From an uncultured Verrucomicrobia subdivision 3 bacterium (GTDB taxonomy: Bacteria; Verrucomicrobiota; Verrucomicrobiia; Limisphaerales; UBA11358), in the NCBI GenBank assembly GCA_903922735.1, contig CAIXUZ010000070.1:1-46350 (forward strand): 46,350 nucleotides of DNA. Direction: 5' to 3'. The position numbers were made by a program, and so were the translations under genes. The notes below the pieces were generated by a model that was given only the letters and a program-made list of their open reading frames with translations, made no database searches and was not told the origin of the DNA. Positions 35,037-43,328 of the stretch are shown piece after piece (position 1 is the first letter of the stretch; each line of letters begins with the position of its first letter).

Positions 35037-36644
35037 TCATTTTGTCACCAACGGCCTCGCTCCTTGCCAGCCTTTTTTCCATTGCACCATCAATTGGCTG
35101 ACGAGCCGGGCGTTCTCGGGTTTCTTGGCGATGTTGATATTTTCCTGCGGATCGGCCTGATGATCGTAGAGTTCGACGGCATCCACCTTTGAGTGATCAT
35201 TCCGCAGAACCCAAACGGTAAAACGATACCGGTCGGTGCGCATCGTGTAACCCATGAGTTCGCCAACGCCTTTCACATCACGGCGCGGATACTGGCTGAA
35301 CGCAGCGGTTTTCCACGGCTGCTTCGGATTCTCCAGCAGCGGCTTGAAGCTGGTTCCCTCCAGATGCCCCGGCAGCGGCAACCCCGCGAGTTCGGATAGC
35401 GTAGGATAAATGTCCACAAACTCCACGAGCGCATCGGTGCACGTGCCGGCGTTTTTCATGCCCGGCACGGACAGGATCAGCGGCGCATTCACATCGTTCT
35501 CCACGTTGCTGTGCTTGCACCAGGCGTCATGCTCGCCGAGTTTCCAACCGTGGTCTCCCCAAAGGATGACGATCGTGTTCTTGCGCAAACCAAGCCGGGC
35601 GAGTTCGGCAAGCACTTTGCCCACCTGCGCGTCGGTGTAACTAACCCCGGCGTAATAGCCATGCTTGAGCTTGAGGGCCAGATCGTCAGGAATATGGCCT
35701 TCGGGAATGGCGTGATACGAGCGCATTTCGCTGCCCTCGAGAATGGCATATCTGGGCGCGTCCTTGGGGAGAAACGGATTAGGCGCCAGCTTGATGGTGG
35801 CCGGATCGTAGAGGTCCCAGTATTTTTTGGGCGACACGAACGGCAGATGCGGCCGGATGAACCCGACGGCAAGGAAGAATGGTTCGGGTTTCTTACTGAT
35901 GTCGCGCAGCGTTTGCACCGCCAAGTCGGCCACTTTGCCATCGATAAACGTATTGTCGGGAACATCGGCACCTTCATAGGCCGGGCCGCGGGAATTTCGC
36001 GCGGTCGGCTGCCTGGCACCAGCAGCTTTCTTTTTCCCAGTCTTCTGATCGGTGGAAGCCCCGGCTTCTTTGCTCTGGGGCAGCGAATAGGAACTGAGCG
36101 CGGCACCGTTGTTCTCCCCCTTTTTACCGTCGGGCTCACCTTGAAGCTTGCGCTCATTCAAGGCGACGTTTTCCGGCAGAGCATAAATCGGTGCCTTCGG
36201 ATTCTGCCACGGCACCGACCACGAAGGCGCATCGTCAAAACCTCCATGATATATCTTGCCCATGCCTTGGACGAAATACCCGCGCTGCTTGAAATATTGC
36301 GGAAGCGTGACCACATCCGGTAAGGCCACGCGAAAATACGTTTCCAAATCCCACACTCTGGTCGTGTCAGGACGCGTGCCGGTCAACAGGCTGGAACGGG
36401 TCGGCGAACAAACGGCCTGCTGACAATAGGCGCGATTGAAAACCATGCCCGTTTTGGCAAGGCCATCGATGTTCGGACTTTTGATGTAATCCTTGCCGTA
36501 GCAACCAAGTTCGGGACGCAAATCGTCCACGGCGATGAACAGGATGTTGGGCTTCGTTGTCGAAAAAGCATCGGCGGCGGGCAAAGCGGCCAGCGGCGCC
36601 AACAGCAGGGCTATAATTGCAATGTTTTTATGTGTCATATTCAT
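35037..36644 (-). CDS. Secreted S1 sulfatase resembling iduronate-2-sulfatase (IDS)
   Basis: The 535 residues start with a signal peptide of the shared operon type (IIALLLAPLAALPAAD). Hallmarks in order are NILFIAVDDLRPELGCYG (metal Asp-Asp), VCSPTRSSLLTGTRPDTTRV (formylglycine Cys79), YFKQRGYFVQGMGKIYHGG, PFFLAVGFIRPHLPFVSP, GYYAGVSYTDAQVG, ILWGDHGWKLGEHDAWCKH and APLILSVPG. This set is typical of iduronate-2-sulfatase and its bacterial S1_7 relatives. A low-complexity polar insert (residues about 175-225, rich in Lys, Ala and Gly) is unusual. It starts by ATGA overlap with the preceding EF-hand sulfatase and has a near-perfect Shine-Dalgarno. The exact substrate sulfate is not certain. Confidence 0.88.
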   Translation of the reverse strand: MNMTHKNIAIIALLLAPLAALPAADAFSTTKPNILFIAVDDLRPELGCYGKDYIKSPNIDGLAKTGMVFNRAYCQQAVCSPTRSSLLTGTRPDTTRVWDLETYFRVALPDVVTLPQYFKQRGYFVQGMGKIYHGGFDDAPSWSVPWQNPKAPIYALPENVALNERKLQGEPDGKKGENNGAALSSYSLPQSKEAGASTDQKTGKKKAAGARQPTARNSRGPAYEGADVPDNTFIDGKVADLAVQTLRDISKKPEPFFLAVGFIRPHLPFVSPKKYWDLYDPATIKLAPNPFLPKDAPRYAILEGSEMRSYHAIPEGHIPDDLALKLKHGYYAGVSYTDAQVGKVLAELARLGLRKNTIVILWGDHGWKLGEHDAWCKHSNVENDVNAPLILSVPGMKNAGTCTDALVEFVDIYPTLSELAGLPLPGHLEGTSFKPLLENPKQPWKTAAFSQYPRRDVKGVGELMGYTMRTDRYRFTVWVLRNDHSKVDAVELYDHQADPQENINIAKKPENARLVSQLMVQWKKGWQGARPLVTK

Positions 36645-38305
36645 TTTGAATTACCTCCTTCGTTGATGAACTCCTCGCGCGATAGAAAACCATCCTGGTT
36701 GGTGTCCCATCGTTTAAAACGTTTCGTGGCAGCTTCGGCATTGTTTTGGTTGACGAGGTATTCTTCCAGGCTCAGCTTACCATCGTGGTTCGCATCCCTT
36801 TTCATAAAACTCGCGACGCGATCCACATCGGGCTTCTTCATCGTATCGGATGGCGGAGCAATCGGTGTTCCTTTGACTGGCATCTCACGGTCTCGTTGCT
36901 TACTGTTTTCTCTCCGTTTCGCTTCGCTCAAGACTTCAGGTCCCTTGCCAAAGGTGTCCCTGGTGGATGCCATCCACTCTTTCAGGAGGACCCGATGTCG
37001 GACCACTTCGCTGGCGAGTTCGGCATGGTTGATCAGATTATACAACTCGCCGGGATCCTGCTCCTCGTCGAAGAACTGTTCACGGTTCTCGCCGGCGCCG
37101 AAACAAATATATTTGTAGCGAGCGGTGCGGATCATGCGGGCTTCTGGCTCCATCGTTTCCGCAACCACAAACTCACGCCACGCAACCGTTTTCCCCGCCA
37201 CCAACGGCCGGAGGCTCCGACCTTCGAGCGAGGCGGGAGCGGCGATGCCGGCGTAGTCGAGGAAGGTCGGCATCAAATCCAATCCACTGACCAGATGCTG
37301 GCGGTCCACGCTGGCTGATGCATTGGGCGACGCGATGATCAGGGGCACGGCAACGGATTCCTCGTAGAGTTTTTCTTTGGTAACCAGTCCATGTGACCCC
37401 ATCATTTCGCCGTGATCAGAGGTGAAGACAACGATGGTGTTGGAACTCAATCCCGTCTGCTCCAGCGCGGCCAGCACCTGACCAATCAGCCGGTCAGAGG
37501 ACTCCACGAGACGATAGTAGATCCACAAATATTGGCGCCATTTCAAGTCGCTCCAATCACTGCGTTTTAACACCTCCCTTTGCATTTCCGAAGGCAATTT
37601 ATCGGTGTCACGTAGATTGAATCGCGGCAGCGGTAACTGTGCCGGGTCAACGGGCAGCATTTTTTGAAACCCTTCATAGGAGCTAAACTCGCAAATGTCA
37701 TGCGGGTTCACCAGCGAGGCGACGAGCAAGAATGGCTTGGCGTGTGGTTGCTGGAGAAATTTGACGGCAGCCTCGGCAACGTAAGGATCGCACTGCGGCG
37801 ACTTCTGCTCCGTTTTTTTGTCGCCAGGCCTGGGATCTTTGCCTCCCATTGGTAAAACGGTGAATCCCGGCACCACACCGCTATTGTAAGCCGGAAAAGC
37901 GTCAAAAGCATGCCATTTGCCGGCATAGGCAGTTTCGTAGCCGGCAGCGTGAAAAAGCTCACCCAGAGTTGGCACTCCCTTCTTTCTCAGTTCAGCGGCA
38001 TTGTTATTGCCGTAAATACCCAATTCATGCGGTATGCGGGACGAAAAGAGACTGGCGCGCGACGGAGAACACAAGGGAAAGGAGACATACGATTGCGTGA
38101 AGCGCATCCCCCGCGCCGCCAGCCGGTCGAGATTCGGTGTCTTCACATATGGATTTCCTGCGCAACCGAGCGCGCTGACGGTTTGCTGGTCCGTCATGAT
38201 AAAAAGGATGTTGGGCTTGCTTGTCTTTGCCAATTCGGCAGCGCAGAGCACAGCCAACGGCGTCAATAGCAGCGTAGCGAGGATGCAATATGTGATTTTC
38301 TTCAT
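36641..38305 (-). CDS. Secreted S1 sulfatase fused to a C-terminal EF-hand pair
   Basis: The 554 residues start with a signal peptide (YCILATLLLTPLAVLCAA). The sulfatase core has NILFIMTDQQTVSALG, the formylglycine motif LCSPSRASLF (Cys79), YAGKWHAF, VVFTSDHGEMMGSHGL and EQFFDEEQDPGELYNL. After about residue 440 comes a charged linker, then two canonical EF-hands: DANHDGKLSLEE (504-515) and DTNQDGFLSREE (534-545). All Ca-ligating positions are acidic, Asn, Thr, Ser or Gln. The likely role is removal of O-sulfate from the operon's polysaccharide with the EF-hands sensing or requiring calcium. The sulfatase subfamily and sulfate position are undetermined. Confidence 0.88.
   Translation of the reverse strand: MKKITYCILATLLLTPLAVLCAAELAKTSKPNILFIMTDQQTVSALGCAGNPYVKTPNLDRLAARGMRFTQSYVSFPLCSPSRASLFSSRIPHELGIYGNNNAAELRKKGVPTLGELFHAAGYETAYAGKWHAFDAFPAYNSGVVPGFTVLPMGGKDPRPGDKKTEQKSPQCDPYVAEAAVKFLQQPHAKPFLLVASLVNPHDICEFSSYEGFQKMLPVDPAQLPLPRFNLRDTDKLPSEMQREVLKRSDWSDLKWRQYLWIYYRLVESSDRLIGQVLAALEQTGLSSNTIVVFTSDHGEMMGSHGLVTKEKLYEESVAVPLIIASPNASASVDRQHLVSGLDLMPTFLDYAGIAAPASLEGRSLRPLVAGKTVAWREFVVAETMEPEARMIRTARYKYICFGAGENREQFFDEEQDPGELYNLINHAELASEVVRHRVLLKEWMASTRDTFGKGPEVLSEAKRRENSKQRDREMPVKGTPIAPPSDTMKKPDVDRVASFMKRDANHDGKLSLEEYLVNQNNAEAATKRFKRWDTNQDGFLSREEFINEGGNSK
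36653..36659 (-). promoter_or_regulatory. Near-perfect Shine-Dalgarno inside the upstream gene
   Basis: AGGAGGT, read on the minus strand, lies 8 nt before the ATG at 36644 and within the last codons of the EF-hand sulfatase gene, whose TGA overlaps this ATG. Few genes in this window have such a strong site; it supports the chosen start and translational coupling of the two sulfatases. Confidence 0.7.
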
Positions 38306-38324
38306 TTGTTTGTTTTAATGACAA

Positions 38325-39542
38325 TCAGACTCGCAGAAATATTTTCCGCAAGTAGAGGAAGCGGACGATCCAAAATGCAATCACCAAGCCAACCAACGCA
38401 ATCATCAGGTCGCCGCAGCCTTTCGCGAGGTGCGCATCCGCAAACTGCTGCACGTTGCCGCCCACCACACGCCTAGCAAGGTCGTTGAAACCGCCGAGTA
38501 TGTTATCCACGAGATAAATGGTGATGGCATTTGTCCCCATCCACACGAACGGCTGGCACCACGCGCGCACCTGCCACACATCCACCACCAGATAAAATAC
38601 GCCGAGAAGGATGGCGCTATAACCGCCGGCGACGAGAACGTAGGACGAAGTCCAAATACGCTTGATGACCGGAAACTCCAATCCCCAGAGCATGCCCAGC
38701 GCGACGCCCGCCGCGCCCCCGGCCAACAGCCACCCGACTTTCTGCCGGCCGCTCCAGCGCGCGCCCGTCAGCAGCCAACCCGCCATAACCCCCAACAGCG
38801 TGGTGCCCACGGCAGGAATGGTGCTCAACAAACCTTCGTTCGTGTAGTTGAGATTGCGTTTTTTCCCCGGCAACCAGCGGTAATCCACGTAATGTGCAAG
38901 ATTATGTCCTTCCTCGAAGGTGCCGTGAACGGTTGTAGATACATTGGCGAGCAATACCGACGGGGCTATAGCCTGCGCCTGCGATTCCTTCTTACCTATT
39001 TTGGAATGGGCCAACTGCACATCCGGAAAGGGCACGAACATCATCAGCGCCCAGTAACCGGCAAGACAAACTGCCACCGCGACCACAAGTCCCTTGCGCG
39101 GCAGCAGGACATACAACGTCGCCGCAATGAAGTAACATAGCGCAATGCGCGGGAGCACACCGGCGAATTGCACGTCCGGCCATGCCCTTGTCAAACCGCC
39201 GTAGTAGAAAATGCCGAGGGCAAAGAGCAGCACACTGCGGCGCGCAATCCGGATGAGCGCGCCCTTTCGCCCGTTTGCCGCCACCATGCGGTCCATTGAA
39301 AGCACGATGGACACGCCAACGATGAACAGAAAGAGCGGGAATATCAGATCATAGAAACGGAATCCCTCCCACTCCACATGATCCATTTGGGTCGCCAGCA
39401 ACCTGGTGACCGGCGTGTCGCCCAGGCGACTCAACGCCTGCACCAGCGCGTCTGCGCCGATAATCCAGAACATGTCGAATCCGCGCAATGCGTCGACCGA
39501 GACCAGCCGCTGGCTGGAAGATTTGATGTCAGGTGTATTCAT
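38325..39542 (-). CDS. HGSNAT-like transmembrane transacetylase (DUF5009 / NagX-type)
   Basis: The 405 residues carry about ten hydrophobic helices. Features that match human heparan-alpha-glucosaminide N-acetyltransferase are RLVSVDALRGFDMFWIIG, DHVEWEGFRFYDLIFPLFLF (His55, at the position of the human active-site His), GVLPRIALCYFIAATLYVLL, YTNEGLLSTIPAVGTTLLG, SYVLVAGGYSAILLGVFYLV, WMGTNAITIYLV and the C-terminal LYLRKIFLRV. The human enzyme transfers acetyl from cytosolic acetyl-CoA across the membrane to a terminal GlcN. Here it would acetylate a periplasmic amino sugar. It lies 37 nt after the propeller gene and 19 nt before the EF-hand sulfatase. Bacterial relatives are mostly uncharacterised. 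Confidence 0.85.
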   Translation of the reverse strand: MNTPDIKSSSQRLVSVDALRGFDMFWIIGADALVQALSRLGDTPVTRLLATQMDHVEWEGFRFYDLIFPLFLFIVGVSIVLSMDRMVAANGRKGALIRIARRSVLLFALGIFYYGGLTRAWPDVQFAGVLPRIALCYFIAATLYVLLPRKGLVVAVAVCLAGYWALMMFVPFPDVQLAHSKIGKKESQAQAIAPSVLLANVSTTVHGTFEEGHNLAHYVDYRWLPGKKRNLNYTNEGLLSTIPAVGTTLLGVMAGWLLTGARWSGRQKVGWLLAGGAAGVALGMLWGLEFPVIKRIWTSSYVLVAGGYSAILLGVFYLVVDVWQVRAWCQPFVWMGTNAITIYLVDNILGGFNDLARRVVGGNVQQFADAHLAKGCGDLMIALVGLVIAFWIVRFLYLRKIFLRV

Positions 39543-39579
39543 TCGTTAATTCCTAGTCAGGTGGTGAATTTGTAGCAAA

Positions 39580-40803
39580 TTATTTCGTCGGCTTTCCGGC
39601 TGCAACCTTTTGCGCGACCAACGTGAATATTGGACGGCCCTTGGCGGCTTCCCAATCGCTTGCCCAAAGAACGCGATTGCCATCCGGCGACGGAACGGCA
39701 TGGGACTCCGTCAAATAATCGGTTCTTTTCGTATGGAAATGAGCGATGCGCTCGACCGCCATGCTGCCATCCAGTTTCACGGCATCCACCTCATCCCAAT
39801 AGGGAGGCCAGGTCGGACCCCGATGCTGATACGTGACGTAGGCCCAGCCGGGCCGATTGACGTTCCGCGTTGACGTATGACTGGCGTAGCCACCGCCGGT
39901 CAAGACGGTGATTTTGCCATCACTCAGCCGGCGCTTGATTACCCGCCCATCGTCCGGCCCCGACCTCGATCCACCGACGGCGACATCATCACCGGCATCA
40001 TCAATGGTTAGGTCGTAATGGCTGGGGCGACCGTGTTCAGCCCACAAGCTGCCGACCTTGGTTCCAAGAAGGTCATAGACCTGCGTCTGATCTGACGTCT
40101 GCCCCTTGATTCGGCCGTTGAGCACGAGGTAATTCCCGGAGGCCGAGATTGAAACCCAATCCACATCGGCGACATCATTCAAGATCAAGTCCGGATATTT
40201 CCGGTCTTCCTCAAAATCATAGGCGAAGGCGATGTGATCTTTGCCTTTTCGCCCTTCGATGACGATGCGCCGCCCATCCCGGGAAAGATTGCCCTCCCAA
40301 GGCCCGATATGAAATTCCGAGTAACCCGGAAAACCGGCCACGATCCGGGTCGTGTCCTGCCGCACATCCCAGTAGCCGATGACATTGCCCTTCACATAAA
40401 CCATGACCTCCGGTTTTTGGGGATGCCACCGTGTTTCCGTGCCAGGTTCTTTGCGACCGAACAGCGGCTGATAAGTTGTTCCATCGAGAAACAACGCACC
40501 CGGGCTGCCTTGATGCCGTTCAAGAAAGAGGAGAGATTGATCGCAGTTCCAAGCGGCGTCTTTGGAATAATGGTGCCGAGCAATGACAGCCCATTTGCCG
40601 CTGAGGTTGGGAATATCGCTTCCAGGGAATCCAGTGATTCGAGTCACGGTCGTTTTGAATACCGGATCAACATAGGCCTCCATATACCCCGGCTCAGGAA
40701 TATTTGTAATCGCCACGGCATCCAGACTGCCACCAAGAACCCGTTCAGCCACCGCCAATAAAACGACGCAAAACAACAAGACTTGTTCAATCGTTCGTTT
40801 CAT
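39580..40803 (-). CDS. Secreted beta-propeller protein, function uncertain
   Basis: The 407 residues start with a signal peptide (VLLFCVVLLAVAERVLGGS). Repeating blade-like segments follow: WNCDQSLLFLERHQGSPGAL, ETRWHPQKPEVMVYVKGNVI, NLSRDGRRIVIEGRKG, VSISASGNYLVLNGR, DAGDDVAVGGSRSG and HAVPSPDGNRVLWASDWEAA. The His and Arg richness (ASHTSTRNVNRPGWAY) recalls oligogalacturonate-lyase-like PL22 propellers, so it could be a lyase or a glycan-binding protein. The assignment is not firm. It lies 71 nt after GH89 in the same operon. Confidence 0.7.
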   Translation of the reverse strand: MKRTIEQVLLFCVVLLAVAERVLGGSLDAVAITNIPEPGYMEAYVDPVFKTTVTRITGFPGSDIPNLSGKWAVIARHHYSKDAAWNCDQSLLFLERHQGSPGALFLDGTTYQPLFGRKEPGTETRWHPQKPEVMVYVKGNVIGYWDVRQDTTRIVAGFPGYSEFHIGPWEGNLSRDGRRIVIEGRKGKDHIAFAYDFEEDRKYPDLILNDVADVDWVSISASGNYLVLNGRIKGQTSDQTQVYDLLGTKVGSLWAEHGRPSHYDLTIDDAGDDVAVGGSRSGPDDGRVIKRRLSDGKITVLTGGGYASHTSTRNVNRPGWAYVTYQHRGPTWPPYWDEVDAVKLDGSMAVERIAHFHTKRTDYLTESHAVPSPDGNRVLWASDWEAAKGRPIFTLVAQKVAAGKPTK

Positions 40804-40874
40804 GGGAACCGTTGTTCTGAGTTCAGATTGAAGTTCATGGATCGTTCTAAATAAATTCTCAACGCCAGCGAGAA

Positions 40875-43142
40875 CTATTTCACCAATTCCTCCCGATAGT
40901 TGGCGAAGATGCGGCGGGCAACCTCGATTGAATTCCCAATCGGCTCGACGGCGTAATCACCGCCGCGTAACAAGGCAAAGTCAGCCCTTTTTTCATCTAT
41001 CTGATGATTGCCCAGTGTCTCCGGGGCGTTTTGTTTTGCCCAAACCTCCCACCGTTGCAGGTAATAATCGCGCAGCAGACCATTCCATTCACGGCGGGCG
41101 TAGTCGCGCAGTTTGCCAGCCCAACCGGTGATGATTTGACGGGCATTGTGCTCGTAATAATCCGCCTCGGCCGGGTTAGCACCCCAGGCACGGGCATCGC
41201 GAATCCATCGGCCCAGCAAAAATTCGTGACGGGTGCCAGCGAGTTCATCCATGTCGCGCAGGATATCGAGCATCACGCGGGTCTGCCGGGTTAGTTCTGG
41301 TTGGTCTTTATTTTTTTGAGCCTGCCTGATGCGCTCCATGACCGTGTCCGTATGGTAGGCGAGCACCTGCCGGACCCAATTAACGAGGTCGAATTGATAA
41401 CCATCAGCCTGCTGAGATTCCGGAGCGGCAGTGAGCAGGGCGTCAATGGCCTCGACCAAACCGCGCTGCAATTCAGGCGGACGCTCCCGCACTTCGCCCG
41501 CCAAAGCGGTTTTGGGCGGCGGTGAACTTTTGGCGCCACTGAAAGGGTTTTTCGTCAGCGCAGATCCCCGGTCATGATGCCCGCGCGGGCCACAATTAAG
41601 AACTTTGCTCCGCAGAATTTCCCACGCCTTGGCCACTTGCGGGTCGTTCCGCCGAGCGCGCCAGGTGGCATATTCCGCAATCCATGTTTGGTCGTCGAAC
41701 GCGCCTTGCGGATGCCAGGGTTGCTCAAACAGCATCTCATACATGCCCGGATTGCAATCCATGCCCTCGGGAGCGGAAGCGACCCCGGCACAATTTTTAA
41801 CCTTCAGCGCTTGAGTCACTTTGCCAGACACATCCGCCAGCGGAGCGCGAAAGTAGGTGTTGCCCCCGTAGTTGCCGACATAGCTCCAAAGGAACGGCGC
41901 GCCATAGAAATTGCCGGTTTCCTGGTAGAGTTCCCGTTCCTCGCAAACGTAATCAATGATCGTCATCTTTCCAGCGGGCACCGCCTGACAAAGCGCCTGA
42001 AATGGCGTCATGCCGGCCGCGTTCTTATTAAGCCAATGTTTGCCGTCGTAAGTGAAAGTCCATGACATCTGATACCAGTGGGCAGCGGGGTCGGCAGCGG
42101 TCATGGCTTGATAGATGCCCTTGCCTACGCCCGCCATGTATTCAGGCTCCCAAGACGGCGGATCAATTTCGTTGAACGGATCTGCCGAGTAGAGATGATC
42201 GCTGCCGTAAAGTTCCGTTTGAGCCTTAAGGAAACGGCCTTGAATTTCGGCAAACAACGGATCAGCCGGTTTAAGGAACCAGCAGGCGTTCTCGACAGTC
42301 AGACCGCCCCAGCCGGGCTTGATCTGGGTGATGGCGGCTTTGGGCATGACGGTTTTGAGCGCCTCGGGCACATGGCCGGCAAAGGCCGAAAGAATGGGTT
42401 TCATGCCCAACCCGCGCGCCTGTTTTAGAAGTTGCTGCTGCAACCGCATCTGCCCGTCGATATAGGACATGGGCAAGGGGCCGTCGTATTTGTCAAGGTT
42501 CGACATCCGGTGCCACGGCAGGTGCGCCGGTCCGGTGAAATAGGCGAGCACTTGTTCTTTGGGTATGCCGTAGGATTGCCAGACCTTCAGCCAGACGGCC
42601 TCCAACCCGCATTGCATCAATGGCCGGTTGATACCGTTCATCGCCATCCAGTCTATGAACCGTTCCCAACTGTCCGGCCGCGTGAAGGGAAAGGCGTAGC
42701 CATAGGTGCAGTAATTGAGAAAGAACCGTTCCCGCGCGAGGCAAACACGACGCGTGGTCGTTTTTGGCAGCGGCAGCACACCAGCGATCACGAGCGGACC
42801 ATCCGCCTGCCGGTCGTAACTGGTCTTTGTCTCCCGGCGCAGATACCAGTTGAAAGCCATCGCCAGACTCACGCCATCGTTGCCACGCAAAAGCACCTTG
42901 CGGTCACGCGCCCCAATCTCCAAGACATCCCGACCAGCATCCGGCGGAATCATTTCGCAGACAAACTCGCCGGCATGCCCCGGCAGCACGCGCGCGATGA
43001 GCGCCTGCACGGCTTGAACAGGATTGGAAGCGGAGGCCTGGTCGGCGGGATGAACACCGGCTTTGCCATCAGCCGCAACCAGCAACATAAACCGAGCCGT
43101 CATCAAAAAGACGGTAATCCCAATGATCAATTTAGATTTCAT
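40875..43142 (-). CDS. GH89 alpha-N-acetylglucosaminidase (NAGLU-like)
   Basis: The 755-residue secreted protein has an N-terminal hydrophobic signal (LIIGITVFLMTARFMLLVAA). An N-terminal domain precedes the catalytic barrel, which has IDWMAMNGINRPLMQCGLEA, FTGPAHLPWHRMSNLDKYDG, GMKPILSAFAGHVPEALK and DHLYSADPFNEIDPPSWEP (acid/base Glu325). Further features are QETGNFYGAPFLWSYVGNYG and VASAPEGMDCNP (likely nucleophile Glu459). The helical C-terminal region includes LDILRDMDELAGTRHEFLLG and ADYYEHNARQIITGW. Both Glu positions correspond to those of human NAGLU. GH89 enzymes release terminal alpha-linked GlcNAc, the product a HGSNAT homologue would create. It follows a 186-nt gap after the beta-helix gene, so it may have its own promoter. 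Confidence 0.93.
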   Translation of the reverse strand: MKSKLIIGITVFLMTARFMLLVAADGKAGVHPADQASASNPVQAVQALIARVLPGHAGEFVCEMIPPDAGRDVLEIGARDRKVLLRGNDGVSLAMAFNWYLRRETKTSYDRQADGPLVIAGVLPLPKTTTRRVCLARERFFLNYCTYGYAFPFTRPDSWERFIDWMAMNGINRPLMQCGLEAVWLKVWQSYGIPKEQVLAYFTGPAHLPWHRMSNLDKYDGPLPMSYIDGQMRLQQQLLKQARGLGMKPILSAFAGHVPEALKTVMPKAAITQIKPGWGGLTVENACWFLKPADPLFAEIQGRFLKAQTELYGSDHLYSADPFNEIDPPSWEPEYMAGVGKGIYQAMTAADPAAHWYQMSWTFTYDGKHWLNKNAAGMTPFQALCQAVPAGKMTIIDYVCEERELYQETGNFYGAPFLWSYVGNYGGNTYFRAPLADVSGKVTQALKVKNCAGVASAPEGMDCNPGMYEMLFEQPWHPQGAFDDQTWIAEYATWRARRNDPQVAKAWEILRSKVLNCGPRGHHDRGSALTKNPFSGAKSSPPPKTALAGEVRERPPELQRGLVEAIDALLTAAPESQQADGYQFDLVNWVRQVLAYHTDTVMERIRQAQKNKDQPELTRQTRVMLDILRDMDELAGTRHEFLLGRWIRDARAWGANPAEADYYEHNARQIITGWAGKLRDYARREWNGLLRDYYLQRWEVWAKQNAPETLGNHQIDEKRADFALLRGGDYAVEPIGNSIEVARRIFANYREELVK

Positions 43143-43328
43143 ATTTTGACGTTAATGCTCGAACCGCTTTATTGGCCGACCATCAACCAAAGCAATTGCT
43201 ACAATGCAGCCAAATGTTCCAGGCCAAGATAGAACATAAAAAAAGGGTTGTGCTCAGTTTTGTTTGTAGTTTTCACCTTGTCAACTCCTTCGGCGGAAGC
43301 GTTCACGGATACCCTTTCAGTGACCTCA

